A program made the position numbers and the translations under genes. This document shows positions 42,236-51,076 of a stretch of 64,000 nucleotides of DNA, piece after piece. The stretch is taken from positions 1 through 64,000 of the forward strand of contig UQUZ01000008.1 in assembly GCA_900544375.1 (NCBI GenBank), read 5' to 3'. Within the stretch, counting starts at the first letter, position 1. The number at the start of each line of letters is the position of its first letter. The DNA comes from an uncultured Oscillospiraceae bacterium (GTDB lineage Bacteria; Bacillota; Clostridia; Oscillospirales; Acutalibacteraceae). Under the pieces are notes generated by a model. That model was not told where the DNA came from, did not search any database, and saw nothing but the letters and a program-made list of their open reading frames with translations.

Positions 42236-43675
42236 ATGCATTTCAGCGGCATCACAAGGCGCTGGGTAATCAATACGCTAGGCGTTATTTCTTCCCTGCT
42301 TCTTTTGGTCTCGATTATTGCCTCGATTGCAATTCATTTTTATTATTATGAATATGTCAAAATAGCGCTTAACTCCCATGTGAATGACACGGTTTCCACC
42401 TTTTTTAACCTGTATTACAATACAGACGAGCAGTTTGAAAATCGGGCGCGTGAGTTTGTAGAAAATTTCAAGGCAAAGGATAGCATGGAGGTCTGGGTGA
42501 TCGATAAAAACGGAAAGGTGATTATTTCCTCCAGTGGATTCCCGATAGACGGCTCACCCGAAATGCCGGATTATCAGGAGGCGCTGGCTTCCAAAACTGC
42601 CAGCGGTACGGCCCGGTGGATAGGTCGTCTTCCATCCGGCGAAAAAGTGATGACCTTAACACAGCTGCTGGGTGAAAACGGTGGAGCTGTCCGTTATCTG
42701 ATCTCACTGGAGGGAATTGATAATCAAGTCTCCACATTTATTTTGATTATTTTTTTTATTTGCCTTCTGGCGATTGCGTTGGTGGCAATGTCTGGTTCTT
42801 TCTTCATTCAATCCATTGTCAAGCCGGTCATGCAGATCAATGCGGCAGCGCAAAAATTTGCGCATGGTGACTTTAGCAGCCGGATTGACAGCCATCATTA
42901 TAACGATGAAATCAGTGAATTGGGAGAAACTATCAACTATATGGCTTCGGAGCTTAGCGAGGCCGACCGGGTGAAGAATGATTTTATATCAACCATTTCT
43001 CATGAATTGCGCACTCCGCTAACAGCGATCAAAGGGTGGGGTGAAACATTATTGCAAGTGGGGGATACCGATCCAACGCTGTTATCCAAAGGAATGCAGG
43101 TGATTATTGATGAATCCGGCCGCCTGACCGGGATTGTAGAAGAGCTTCTTGATTTTTCCCGCATGCAAAACGGTAAGCTCAGCATGCGTATGGAGAAAAT
43201 CGACGTATTGGCGGAGTTGGATGACGCTGTTTTTGTGTTTCGGGAGCGCGCACTGCGTGAAGGGATTGAGCTGATCTACAATGTGCCACATCTGCCCGCT
43301 CCGATGAATGGGGATGCGAATCGGATCAAACAAGTGTTTGTCAATATCTTGGACAACGCTTTTAAATATACAGAACAGGGCGGCAAAGTGATCGTTGTCG
43401 CTAATATTACGAACACAACGCTTGAAATCATGGTAGGCGACACTGGCTGTGGTATTCCGGAAGGAGATTTGCCACACGTAACGGAAAAGTTTTATCGCTC
43501 CAACGTTTCGGCCCGCGGCTCCGGGATCGGGCTTGCCGTGGTCGATGAAATTGTGAAGCTGCACCATGGCACTTTAAAAATTAACAGCGTAGTAGGAGAG
43601 GGAACGACGGTCTCCGTATTATTTACGATAGATCCGGTGGTTCTCCCTGATGAAAGGAGTTCACAGAATGAGTGA
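42236..43675 (+). CDS. Sensor histidine kinase
   Basis: A 479-residue membrane kinase: helices near residues 12-35 and 165-188 flank an extracytoplasmic sensor region of about 130 residues (with VWVIDKNGKVIISSSG, PAS/CACHE-like), HAMP domain about 188-242, H-box FISTISHELRTPLTAIKGW, N-box IKQVFVNILDNAFKYTE, G1 VGDTGCGIPEGDLPHVTEKFYRS and G2 GSGIGLAVV. AAAGGAGATGGG precedes ATG 42236. It pairs with the upstream regulator; the lipoprotein upstream may be part of the sensory chain. Confidence 0.94.
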   Translation: MHFSGITRRWVINTLGVISSLLLLVSIIASIAIHFYYYEYVKIALNSHVNDTVSTFFNLYYNTDEQFENRAREFVENFKAKDSMEVWVIDKNGKVIISSSGFPIDGSPEMPDYQEALASKTASGTARWIGRLPSGEKVMTLTQLLGENGGAVRYLISLEGIDNQVSTFILIIFFICLLAIALVAMSGSFFIQSIVKPVMQINAAAQKFAHGDFSSRIDSHHYNDEISELGETINYMASELSEADRVKNDFISTISHELRTPLTAIKGWGETLLQVGDTDPTLLSKGMQVIIDESGRLTGIVEELLDFSRMQNGKLSMRMEKIDVLAELDDAVFVFRERALREGIELIYNVPHLPAPMNGDANRIKQVFVNILDNAFKYTEQGGKVIVVANITNTTLEIMVGDTGCGIPEGDLPHVTEKFYRSNVSARGSGIGLAVVDEIVKLHHGTLKINSVVGEGTTVSVLFTIDPVVLPDERSSQNE

Positions 43676-44660
43676 TGGTAAAAACAAAGGAGTGCAGCAT
43701 AAAACCTCTGTTGGGGGACAGGCTCTGATCGAGGGCATTATGATGCGCGGGCCGCGGGGCGCGGCGATGTCTGTCCGTCTGCCGGACGGTACGATTGATA
43801 CAGAGTATAAGGATTATAAACAAATCAAGGATAAAGTGAAATTTTTAGGATGGCCAATTATCCGCGGAGTTGTCAGTTTTATTGAATCAATGGTTTTTGG
43901 CTATAAATGCTTGATGGAGTCGGCCGAAAAATCCGGATTGGATACGGAGGATGTCAAGGAAGAGGAAATGTCCAAACTAGACCGCTGGATTTCTGACCAT
44001 TTTGGCCCGAAAATGATGGCTGTTATTTCGGCAGTGGCAATGGTGCTGGGGCTTTTATTGGCGTTTGCATTGTTTTTTTATCTTCCTTCTCTCATTTTTG
44101 ACGGAATTAATACGCTTGCAAAAGGAGGGCTATTATCCTTTAAGGGCCTTATAGAGGGCACCATGCGTATTTTGATCTTCATCGCCTATATTGCGCTGGT
44201 TTCGCAGATGAAAGATATTAAACGTGTTTTCAGCTACCATGGCGCAGAACATAAAACGATTTTTTGCTATGAGCACGGGGAAGAATTAACGGTTGAAAAT
44301 GTGCGCAAACAAATTCGCTTTCATCCGCGCTGTGGCACAAGCTTCATTTTTGTAATTTTAATTATCAGTATCCTTGTGGCCTCCCTGCTGATTTTGATTT
44401 TCCCTGAGCTTGGCAATCCGGAAAACCGGATTCTATGGATGTGCATTAAAATTCTCACGCTGCCCGTAACGATGGGATTTGGATATGAATTTATCCGCTA
44501 TGCGGGTAGGCACGAAAATTGGCTGACAAAAACCCTTTCCGCGCCCGGTTTATGGATGCAGCGTTTGACGACGAAGGAACCGGATGACAGCATGATCGAG
44601 GTTGGAATTGCCGCCTTTAAAGCTGTGATTACCGATAACCCGGAGGATGACGCAATTTGA
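43668..44660 (+). CDS. DUF1385 (YqhQ-like) membrane protein
   Basis: A 330-residue protein with VGGQALIEGIMMRGPRGAAMSVRLPDG at the N-terminus, several central membrane helices, and the conserved YHGAEHKTIFCYEHGEELTVENVRKQIRFHPRCGTSF block. The family is of unknown function; in Firmicutes it lies beside prmC or ribosome-related genes as here. ATG 43668 overlaps the kinase end; AAAGGAG lies 8 bases upstream. Confidence 0.93.
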   Translation: MSDGKNKGVQHKTSVGGQALIEGIMMRGPRGAAMSVRLPDGTIDTEYKDYKQIKDKVKFLGWPIIRGVVSFIESMVFGYKCLMESAEKSGLDTEDVKEEEMSKLDRWISDHFGPKMMAVISAVAMVLGLLLAFALFFYLPSLIFDGINTLAKGGLLSFKGLIEGTMRILIFIAYIALVSQMKDIKRVFSYHGAEHKTIFCYEHGEELTVENVRKQIRFHPRCGTSFIFVILIISILVASLLILIFPELGNPENRILWMCIKILTLPVTMGFGYEFIRYAGRHENWLTKTLSAPGLWMQRLTTKEPDDSMIEVGIAAFKAVITDNPEDDAI

Positions 44661-45520
44661 TAACCTATCAGTCGCTTTATCAAGAGGCAATTGAAACCCT
44701 CCGGGAATCCGGCAATCCGGACGCCGCCTTTGACGCGCGCTGCTTGATGGAAAAAGCCTTTGGTTTTGATCGTACAGCGCTCTCTCTACACCGGGATCAT
44801 GTGCCAGAGGAAAATAAAGAGCGCTATTTCAGGCGGTTATTCCGTCAAAGAGCAGAGGGGGAACCGCTTCAATATCTCATTGGGATATGGGGTTTTTTGG
44901 ATGAATCGTTTCAGATCGGCCCAGGCGTATTGATTCCTAGGCCGGAAACAGAACTTCTTGCCCTAACCACCCTTCAGCGGCTAGAATCATGGGAGCATCC
45001 GGTAGTGTTTGACCTTTGTGCCGGAAGCGGCTGCTTGGGGTTGAGTATTGCAAAGAGGCGGCCCGACGCCGAGGTGTTTTTGCTGGAAAAATCAGAGGCC
45101 GCATTTGCCTATTTACGGCGCAATGCAGATCGTATTGCGCCAGCTAACACCCATCTGCAATTGGGCGATTTGATGGATGGCTTTCAGAGTTTTGACTTTC
45201 CTGCGCCGCAGGTGATCGTTTCAAACCCGCCCTATATTCGATCCGCAGAAATAAGCGGCTTACAGCGGGAAGTGCGGCACGAACCGCGTATGGCCCTTGA
45301 TGGCGGAGAGGATGGTTTGCTGTTTTACCGGGTGCTGGCAGAACGCTGGGTTCCCTCCTTAAGCGAGGGCGGCATGATCGCCGTGGAATGCGGCGAAGGG
45401 CAGGCGGATGAGATCAGTGCCATTTTCCAAAAGGAGGGTCTGCACACCTGTTCCTATTTGGATTATGGAGAAATTGATCGAATTGTAACGGGAGGAAGGC
45501 CCACCGGTGCAATTGGATGA
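44657..45520 (+). CDS. prmC: Peptide chain release factor N5-glutamine methyltransferase
   Basis: A 287-residue methyltransferase: helical N-domain, EPLQYLIGIWGFLDESFQIGPGVLIPRPETE, SAM-binding VFDLCAGSGCLGLSIAKRRP and catalytic VSNPPYIRSAEI. It methylates the GGQ glutamine of release factors. The start is TTG 44657, overlapping the DUF1385 stop by 4 bases. prfA is not adjacent in the window. Confidence 0.95.
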   Translation: MITYQSLYQEAIETLRESGNPDAAFDARCLMEKAFGFDRTALSLHRDHVPEENKERYFRRLFRQRAEGEPLQYLIGIWGFLDESFQIGPGVLIPRPETELLALTTLQRLESWEHPVVFDLCAGSGCLGLSIAKRRPDAEVFLLEKSEAAFAYLRRNADRIAPANTHLQLGDLMDGFQSFDFPAPQVIVSNPPYIRSAEISGLQREVRHEPRMALDGGEDGLLFYRVLAERWVPSLSEGGMIAVECGEGQADEISAIFQKEGLHTCSYLDYGEIDRIVTGGRPTGAIG

Positions 45521-45538
45521 AAATTTACATTTTATCTG

Positions 45539-45567
45539 TTGACGCGCATGCTGTTTTAGGATACTCT
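45539..45567 (+). promoter_or_regulatory. Promoter of the M50-scpAB operon
   Basis: TTGACG (45539-45544), 17-base spacer, TACTCT (45562-45567), 36 bases before the protease start. Confidence 0.6.
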
Positions 45568-45603
45568 AAGTAAGAATCATTTCATTCTGAGGAGTTTGAA
45601 TAC

Positions 45604-46278
45604 ATGATATTGAATTTTTTCCGAAGCGGCGACTGGACGAGCGCGATGATCGGAGTATGCGTTTCCATTTTTGTCGTGTTTTGCACGCTTCCGATTCATG
45701 AATATGCGCACGCTTGGATGTCTACCAGGTTGGGAGATGACACGGCGCGGCTGAGCGGAAGGCTAACGCTCAATCCACTTGCGCACATCGACCCTATTGG
45801 CGCTGTAATGATCCTACTGATCGGCTTCGGATATGCAAAACCGGTGCCGGTCAATATGCGGAATTTTAAAAATCCAAAGCGCGATATGGCCCTCACAGCC
45901 TTGGCGGGCCCGGTTTCTAATTTGTTGATGGCTTTGTTCTTCATGGTTATCTATAATATTTTTGGCCTTTTTTTGTCAACGAGAAGCACCATTATTTCTG
46001 TTGCTCTTTTATTTTTCAAAATGGCTGCGATGATTAATGTGAACCTTGCCGTGTTTAATCTGCTGCCGATTCCGCCACTGGATGGCTCCCGCATTTTAGG
46101 GCTTATTTTGCCGGATCAACTCTATTATAAAGTCATGCAGTATGAGCGGATTATCATGCTTGTCGTGCTGGCGCTGCTCTTTTTCGGCGTATTGAGTTGG
46201 CCGCTGAGCTTTTTGAGCAATCTTGTTATGAAGGGGCTTGCGTTCGTAGCCGGTTTACCCTTTTTACCGTTCCATTGA
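45604..46278 (+). CDS. Site-2 protease family (M50) membrane metalloprotease
   Basis: A 224-residue protein with the zinc site HEYAHAW (about residue 30), a conserved NPLAHIDPIGAVMILLIGFGYAKPVPVN and the third ligand in NLLPIPPLDGSRIL; about five helices. It is the short M50B type without PDZ domain, next to scpAB in many Firmicutes. The substrate is unknown. GAGGAG lies upstream of ATG 45604. Confidence 0.92.
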   Translation: MILNFFRSGDWTSAMIGVCVSIFVVFCTLPIHEYAHAWMSTRLGDDTARLSGRLTLNPLAHIDPIGAVMILLIGFGYAKPVPVNMRNFKNPKRDMALTALAGPVSNLLMALFFMVIYNIFGLFLSTRSTIISVALLFFKMAAMINVNLAVFNLLPIPPLDGSRILGLILPDQLYYKVMQYERIIMLVVLALLFFGVLSWPLSFLSNLVMKGLAFVAGLPFLPFH

Positions 46279-46292
46279 GGGGGAGCGGATGA

Positions 46293-47048
46293 ATGGATAA
46301 AATATCATATAAACTCCCCGTTTTTGAAGGCCCAATGGATTTATTGCTCCATTTAATCAACAAGCATAAGCTGAATATCTACGATATTCCGATCTTGGAA
46401 TTGGTCGAGCAGTATGTGGCTGCCGTTCGCCAGATGCAGGAGGATGAAAATTTAGAGGTTACCAGTGAGTTTTTGGAAATGGCGGCACGCTTGGTTTATC
46501 TGAAAACGGTCTCCTTGCTGCCGGTTCACGAAGAGGCGGATCAGTTGAAAAAAGAGCTGACAGGAGAGTTGCTGGAGTATCGGGACTGCCAGCTCATGGC
46601 ACAGAAGCTGGCGGAGCATACAGATGGATTTGACCACTATACGCGTGAACCGCAGGTTTTTGAAGTGGATCCCACCTACACGCGCCTACATGAACCGGAT
46701 GAGCTGTTGTGCGCTTATCTTTCTGCTGTCGGAAAGGGGAAGCGAAGGCTGCCTCCTCCGGTGGAGTCGTTTACCGGAATTGTTTCCCATAAAATTGTAT
46801 CTGTGGGTTCCAAAGTCGCCTTCATCCTGCGCCGGTTAATCCGCGGGCAGAAACAGCGGCTAGGGTCTTTTTTTGAAATTGCGCCTTCCCGTTCTGATAT
46901 GGTGGCTACCTTTCTGGCCATGCTGGAGCTGATGAAAGCGAGGCGAATCCGTGTGGATGGAGACGGTGAAGCTGCGCAGGTGCTCTTGTTGCGCCGTTCG
47001 GACAAATCGTCCCATTCTTTCACCCAAGGGGAGGCGGATCATCTTTGA
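46293..47048 (+). CDS. scpA: Segregation and condensation protein A
   Basis: A 251-residue kleisin: YKLPVFEGPMDLLLHLINKHKLNIYDIPI at the N-terminus, EFLEMAARLVYLKTVSLLP, and the C-terminal winged helix (SRSDMVATFLAMLELMKARRIRV). It bridges SMC heads. GAGGGGGAGCGG precedes ATG 46293. It overlaps scpB by 4 bases. Confidence 0.96.
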   Translation: MDKISYKLPVFEGPMDLLLHLINKHKLNIYDIPILELVEQYVAAVRQMQEDENLEVTSEFLEMAARLVYLKTVSLLPVHEEADQLKKELTGELLEYRDCQLMAQKLAEHTDGFDHYTREPQVFEVDPTYTRLHEPDELLCAYLSAVGKGKRRLPPPVESFTGIVSHKIVSVGSKVAFILRRLIRGQKQRLGSFFEIAPSRSDMVATFLAMLELMKARRIRVDGDGEAAQVLLLRRSDKSSHSFTQGEADHL

Positions 47049-47650
47049 ATGCCAAACAAATTCAGGCTGCTGTGGAAGCCGTTCTTTTTGCGGCGGGCGA
47101 ACCGTTGGAATTATCCCGTTTGGCACAGGCGCTGGAGGTCAACGAGGGCCTGATGGAGCAAATTTTAAAAAACCTGGAGGCTCAGCTGGATGAGCGTGGG
47201 AGCGGCTTGTGTTTGCTCCGTTTGGGCAACCGGTATCAGCTTTGCACCCGCACGGAATTCGCTCAGAGTGTCCGCCAGGCATTGGAAATCAAGCGCAACG
47301 CTCCCTTATCCCAGGCCGCGTTTGAAGTGTTGGCGGTAGTTGCCTATAACCAGCCTGTCACCAAATCTTTTGTGGAACAGGTGCGTGGCGTAGATTGCTC
47401 AGGCGTAGTCAATACGCTATGCCAAAAGGGCCTTTTAGAAGAAAAAGGGCGGCTGGAGCTTCCGGGAAGGCCACTTCTCTATGGCACAACGACGGAGTTT
47501 TTACGTTGCTTTAGTTTTTCCTCACTGGAGGATTTGCCGCCGTTGCCTGGAGATCCATCTTCAGAAAAAACCCCCATAGAGGAGAGCGATGCGGCGGATT
47601 CAGAGGAATATGCGCTTTTACCGGCGCAGGGAGGGGAGATGAGCATTTGA
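47045..47650 (+). CDS. scpB: Segregation and condensation protein B
   Basis: A 201-residue protein with two winged-helix domains: IQAAVEAVLFAAGEPLELSRLAQAL and LSQAAFEVLAVVAYNQPVTKSFVEQVRGVDCSGVVNTLCQKGLLEEKGR...GRPLLYGTTTEFLRCF. It binds ScpA. The start is TTG 47045 overlapping the scpA stop; the last 4 bases overlap DUF2953. The acidic tail is lineage-specific. Confidence 0.95.
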   Translation: MNAKQIQAAVEAVLFAAGEPLELSRLAQALEVNEGLMEQILKNLEAQLDERGSGLCLLRLGNRYQLCTRTEFAQSVRQALEIKRNAPLSQAAFEVLAVVAYNQPVTKSFVEQVRGVDCSGVVNTLCQKGLLEEKGRLELPGRPLLYGTTTEFLRCFSFSSLEDLPPLPGDPSSEKTPIEESDAADSEEYALLPAQGGEMSI

Positions 47651-48348
47651 TTGTTCTCTACATATTGCTGGCAATCATTGCGCTGATCGTGTTGGCTTTC
47701 AGTTTTCGGTTGACGTTGCAGCTTGATTATCATGAGATGGTCGAGTTGGAAGTTCGATACTTATTCTTTCGATTTAAGCTCCTGCCGTGGGAAAAGAAGG
47801 AGAAGGCGCCTAAGGAGGAGAAGCCGGTGGAACAGAAACCACCGGAAGAAAAGAAACCGAATGATAAGCCCGCAAAGCCTAATCCACTCAAAGCTTTTTG
47901 GCAAAACGAAGGCGTAGACGGCGTGATTGCGCTGCTCAAAGAGACGGCCAGGATCGTATCCGGCATGTTTCGGAGTATTTTTAAGCATGTGATTATTGAC
48001 AAGCTGTTTCTTCAAATGTATATTGGTTCCGGAGATGCAGCGCAAACCGCAAACGATTATGGAAAAGTTTGCGCTGAGGTGTTTCCTGCGCTCGGAGCGA
48101 TTTGCTCTGTGATGAAGGTGCGGAAATATGATGTGGATCTTTCCCCTGATTTTTTAGCAAATCAAAATGAAACAGAGCTGCATGCAATCATCACCCTGCG
48201 CCCGATTTTCGTTACGAATGCGGCGGGTGTGATGGCTGTTCGGCTTTTGTTTAAGGTTGTTTTCAAAGTGCTTTTTTCCAAACCAGATAAAAGCAATGAA
48301 AATAGAATGAAAATTAAAGAAACTAAACAAGGTGGTGCTTCTTCATGA
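47647..48348 (+). CDS. DUF2953 membrane protein
   Basis: A 233-residue protein with one N-terminal helix (IVLYILLAIIALIVLAFSFRL), a charged Lys/Glu/Pro-rich stretch (about residues 48-80) and a C-terminal domain ending in a second hydrophobic part. DUF2953 proteins lie between scpB and ytfJ in spore formers; function unknown. The start TTG/ATT region at 47647 overlaps scpB; the stop overlaps ytfJ. Confidence 0.88.
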   Translation: MIVLYILLAIIALIVLAFSFRLTLQLDYHEMVELEVRYLFFRFKLLPWEKKEKAPKEEKPVEQKPPEEKKPNDKPAKPNPLKAFWQNEGVDGVIALLKETARIVSGMFRSIFKHVIIDKLFLQMYIGSGDAAQTANDYGKVCAEVFPALGAICSVMKVRKYDVDLSPDFLANQNETELHAIITLRPIFVTNAAGVMAVRLLFKVVFKVLFSKPDKSNENRMKIKETKQGGASS

Positions 48349-48788
48349 AAGAACAGTCTGCATCCGGGATCCTAGGCACAACAATTGAAAAAATCCGCGA
48401 CCTGGTGGATGTCAGCACAATCATTGGCGATCCGATGTATCTGGAGGGCGGGATGACGATCATTCCAGTATCAAAGGTAACCTATGGTTTTGCTTCGGGC
48501 GGCTCCGATTTCCCCTCCAAAACAAACGCGCAGCTTTTTGGCGGCGGCGGCGGCGCTGGCGTGACGATCACGCCGGTCGCATTTCTGATCGTCAGTGATG
48601 GCGAAGTGACTCTGAAACATATTACGGCTTATGACAACGCGGCTGAACGTGTAGTCAATTTGGTGCCTGAGATGTTTGATAAGGTTACGAGTGTCGTCAA
48701 TAAGACCATCAAAAAGAAGGAAACACAGCAGGCAGAGGCGGAGCAAGCCGCCAACGCAGCAGAGGTAACCATAGAAGAGGTAAAATAA
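48345..48788 (+). CDS. ytfJ: Sporulation protein YtfJ (GerW family)
   Basis: A 147-residue protein: ILGTTIEKIRDLVDVSTIIGDPMYLEGGMTIIPVSKVTYGFASGGSDF, GGGGGAGVTITPVAFLIVSDGEVTLKHI, the GerW/YtfJ signature. Family members are forespore-expressed. It overlaps the preceding gene by 4 bases, and the glycine run is GGGGG. AAGGTGG lies upstream of ATG 48345. Confidence 0.95.
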   Translation: MKEQSASGILGTTIEKIRDLVDVSTIIGDPMYLEGGMTIIPVSKVTYGFASGGSDFPSKTNAQLFGGGGGAGVTITPVAFLIVSDGEVTLKHITAYDNAAERVVNLVPEMFDKVTSVVNKTIKKKETQQAEAEQAANAAEVTIEEVK

Positions 48789-48831
48789 TCCCCCTATGAA
48801 CGTCTTTTTTAGCAATTGAATTGATTTTTTT

Positions 48832-48871
48832 GCCACCGCCTGCATACGTATAAACAATGGCAGGTGGTGGC
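48832..48871 (+). promoter_or_regulatory. Long hairpin covering the dacF-like ribosome binding site
   Basis: GCCACCGCCTGC (48832-48843) pairs along all 12 positions (one G-U) with GCAGGTGGTGGC (48860-48871). The right arm contains AGGTGG, the only ribosome binding site of the next gene. It could limit translation, or serve as terminator of the scpA-ytfJ run with a weak T-tract. Confidence 0.6.
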
Positions 48872-48875
48872 TTTG

Positions 48876-50084
48876 TTGAACAAACGAAAAAAGGAAATTG
48901 GTGGATTCCATAAATACCTGATTCCGCTTTTGCTGTGCGGTGTCTTTTTATTTTTCTGCGGGGTTCGGGCGCAGGCGCAGGAACTGCCTTCTATATCAGC
49001 GCAATCGGCGGCATTGCTCGTCGCTGATACAGGAGAATTTTTATTTGAAAAAAACGCTCAACAACAGCGGGGAATGGCAAGCACAACCAAAATTATGACC
49101 TCCTTATTGGCGGTTGAGGAGAGCGATCCCAATCGTGTCATTACGGCGACGGAAGCCATGGTTCGCGTGGAGGGCACGTCCATTGGTTTGCAGGCAGGGG
49201 ATAAGATAACGCTTCGCAACCTGATTTATGGCATGCTTCTAGAATCCGGCAATGATGCCGCCAATGCAACTGCAATTGCACTGGCGGGCTCTGCGGACCA
49301 ATTTGCCGAGCGGATGAATGCGCGCGCAAAAGAGATTGGCATGACCAACACACACTTTGTGACGCCGTCTGGATTGGATCACGAGGAGCATTATTCCTGT
49401 GCGCATGATATGGCGCTTCTGGGCGCGGAAGCAATCCAAAACCCGGAATTTGCCGCGGTTTGCTCAACCAAGAGTATCCGTGTCGCATATGGCAATCCAG
49501 AATATCTGCGCACGCTCCGTAACCATAACCGCTTATTATCCGCCTATCCCGGGTGCATTGGCGTTAAAACAGGCTTCACAAAAAAGAGCGGCCGATGCCT
49601 GGTTTCCGCAGCGCGACGGGATGGTGTGACTTTGGTTGCCGTTACGCTCAATGCCCCAAATGATTGGGATGACCACAAAAAATTGTTCGACTACGGATTT
49701 TCTGTTGTGGAAAATCTGAAACTAGATGATAGCCTTTCTGGGATCCAACTCAAGGTTGTTGGTGGAGTGAGCAAATCTGTGCCGGTTGAATGCGCGATTA
49801 CGCCCAGCGTTGCCGCTTCCGATATGCCTTCCGATATTCATCGGGAAATTCGGCTAGAGCCCTTTGTTTATGCGCCTGTTGAACGGGGGAGAATCGTAGG
49901 GGAGGCACGATACTATCGTGGCGATCAGTTGTTAGCTTGTGTCCCTCTGGAAACGGCGCAGGCGGTGAAAAATATTGATCCCCCCAAGCAAACGGAGGAG
50001 CCGGAGAAAGAGAAAAAAGGATTTTGGAACCAAATTAAGGAATGGTTTTCGACTCATTTAAGGAGAGAAAAAAAAGATGACTGA
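48876..50084 (+). CDS. D-alanyl-D-alanine carboxypeptidase (DacF-like)
   Basis: A 402-residue penicillin-binding protein of S11 type: signal peptide about residues 13-37 (YLIPLLLCGVFLFFCGVRAQA), active-site MASTTKIMTSL (S-x-x-K), LESGNDAA (S-x-N) and GVKTGFTKKSGRCLVSAA (K-T-G), then a C-terminal beta domain and a charged tail. It trims peptidoglycan side chains, in sporulation clusters often on spore cortex. The start is uncertain among GTG 48864, TTG 48873 and TTG 48876; the last fits AGGTGG spacing. It overlaps the next gene by 8 bases. Confidence 0.93.
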   Translation: MNKRKKEIGGFHKYLIPLLLCGVFLFFCGVRAQAQELPSISAQSAALLVADTGEFLFEKNAQQQRGMASTTKIMTSLLAVEESDPNRVITATEAMVRVEGTSIGLQAGDKITLRNLIYGMLLESGNDAANATAIALAGSADQFAERMNARAKEIGMTNTHFVTPSGLDHEEHYSCAHDMALLGAEAIQNPEFAAVCSTKSIRVAYGNPEYLRTLRNHNRLLSAYPGCIGVKTGFTKKSGRCLVSAARRDGVTLVAVTLNAPNDWDDHKKLFDYGFSVVENLKLDDSLSGIQLKVVGGVSKSVPVECAITPSVAASDMPSDIHREIRLEPFVYAPVERGRIVGEARYYRGDQLLACVPLETAQAVKNIDPPKQTEEPEKEKKGFWNQIKEWFSTHLRREKKDD

Positions 50085-50826
50085 TGAGAAAATCAGGCTG
50101 CAAAAATATTTATCAGAATGTGGGATAGCCTCACGTCGTAAGAGCGAAGTGCTGATTGCGCAAGGGTGTGTAAAGGTCAATGGTGCCCGAGCTCAGATTG
50201 GGGATAAAATCGATCCTAAACGAGACACGGTTTCCGTCAATGGGCGAAAGGTTGCGAAAGAGCAGGCGCTCTGTTATATCATGCTGCACAAGCCGCGCGG
50301 TTTTATCACAACCATGAGCGATGAGATGAATCGTAAATGCGTTGCGGAACTTGTACAGGATTGCGGAATGCGAGTGTATCCTGTAGGGAGGTTGGATCGG
50401 GAATCGGAAGGCCTGCTGCTCATGACGAATGACGGCGCCTTCGCAAACGCCATGATGCATCCTAAGCGCCATGTTCCAAAAACATATCGTGTAACCATAC
50501 GGCCTGGCGTTACCGAGGAGCAGATCACTCAGATGACCACGGGGCTCATGCTGGATGGTCGCATGACCGCGCCGGCTGATGTGCATATTATTACAAAGGA
50601 AGAGGGCCGCGTGGTGCTCGAAATTGTCCTCTACGAGGGGCGAAACCGGCAGATTCGAAAAATGTGTGAACAACTCGGTCTAGAGGTCGCAAGGCTGAAG
50701 CGGACAGCTGTAGGAGCTGTAAAGCTTGGCATGTTACCACAGGGTAAATGGCGCGAACTGACATCCGAAGAAGTGAACCGGCTTATGAATGCAGCAAAAA
50801 TGAACGCAACGAATAAAAGTAAATAA
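50077..50826 (+). CDS. rluB: Pseudouridine synthase, RluB/RsuA family
   Basis: A 249-residue protein: S4 domain (IRLQKYLSECGIASRRKSEVLIAQGCVKVNG) and catalytic VGRLDRESEGLLLMTNDG with the active Asp, then EGRNRQIRKMCE. It modifies 23S rRNA. AGGAGAG lies before ATG 50077. The dacF-rluB order is common in Firmicutes. Confidence 0.95.
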   Translation: MTDEKIRLQKYLSECGIASRRKSEVLIAQGCVKVNGARAQIGDKIDPKRDTVSVNGRKVAKEQALCYIMLHKPRGFITTMSDEMNRKCVAELVQDCGMRVYPVGRLDRESEGLLLMTNDGAFANAMMHPKRHVPKTYRVTIRPGVTEEQITQMTTGLMLDGRMTAPADVHIITKEEGRVVLEIVLYEGRNRQIRKMCEQLGLEVARLKRTAVGAVKLGMLPQGKWRELTSEEVNRLMNAAKMNATNKSK

Positions 50827-50839
50827 AAAATCCCTTCTA

Positions 50840-50880
50840 AACCTCGGCTGATACTGCAAAAAGTATCAGCCGAGGTTTTT
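50840..50880 (+). terminator. Terminator after rluB
   Basis: AACCTCGGCTGATACT pairs with AGTATCAGCCGAGGTT followed by T5; a strong 16-bp stem. Confidence 0.95.
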
Positions 50881-51005
50881 ATAGCGTTTTCTTTGAAGAT
50901 GAACGGTGGAAACAGTCGTTCTGTTGTGATACAATAAACCAAAAAGAACCTTCCTAGGAAAGGGGGAAGATTTGAGCGGGATAGGCCCTGAAAGAGAGTG
51001 AAACA

Positions 51006-51033
51006 ATTATACAAAATAAATATTTTGTATAAT
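51006..51033 (+). promoter_or_regulatory. Perfect 12-bp inverted repeat overlapping a -10 box
   Basis: ATTATACAAAAT and ATTTTGTATAAT are separated by AAAT. The right arm contains TGTATAAT, a good extended -10 box for the recombinase gene 44 bases downstream, so a dimeric regulator bound here would block that promoter. The regulator is unknown. Confidence 0.6.
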
Positions 51034-51076
51034 ATAGGGGAGCTAAAATTTGAATTCTGCTTAAATCAAAATTGCG

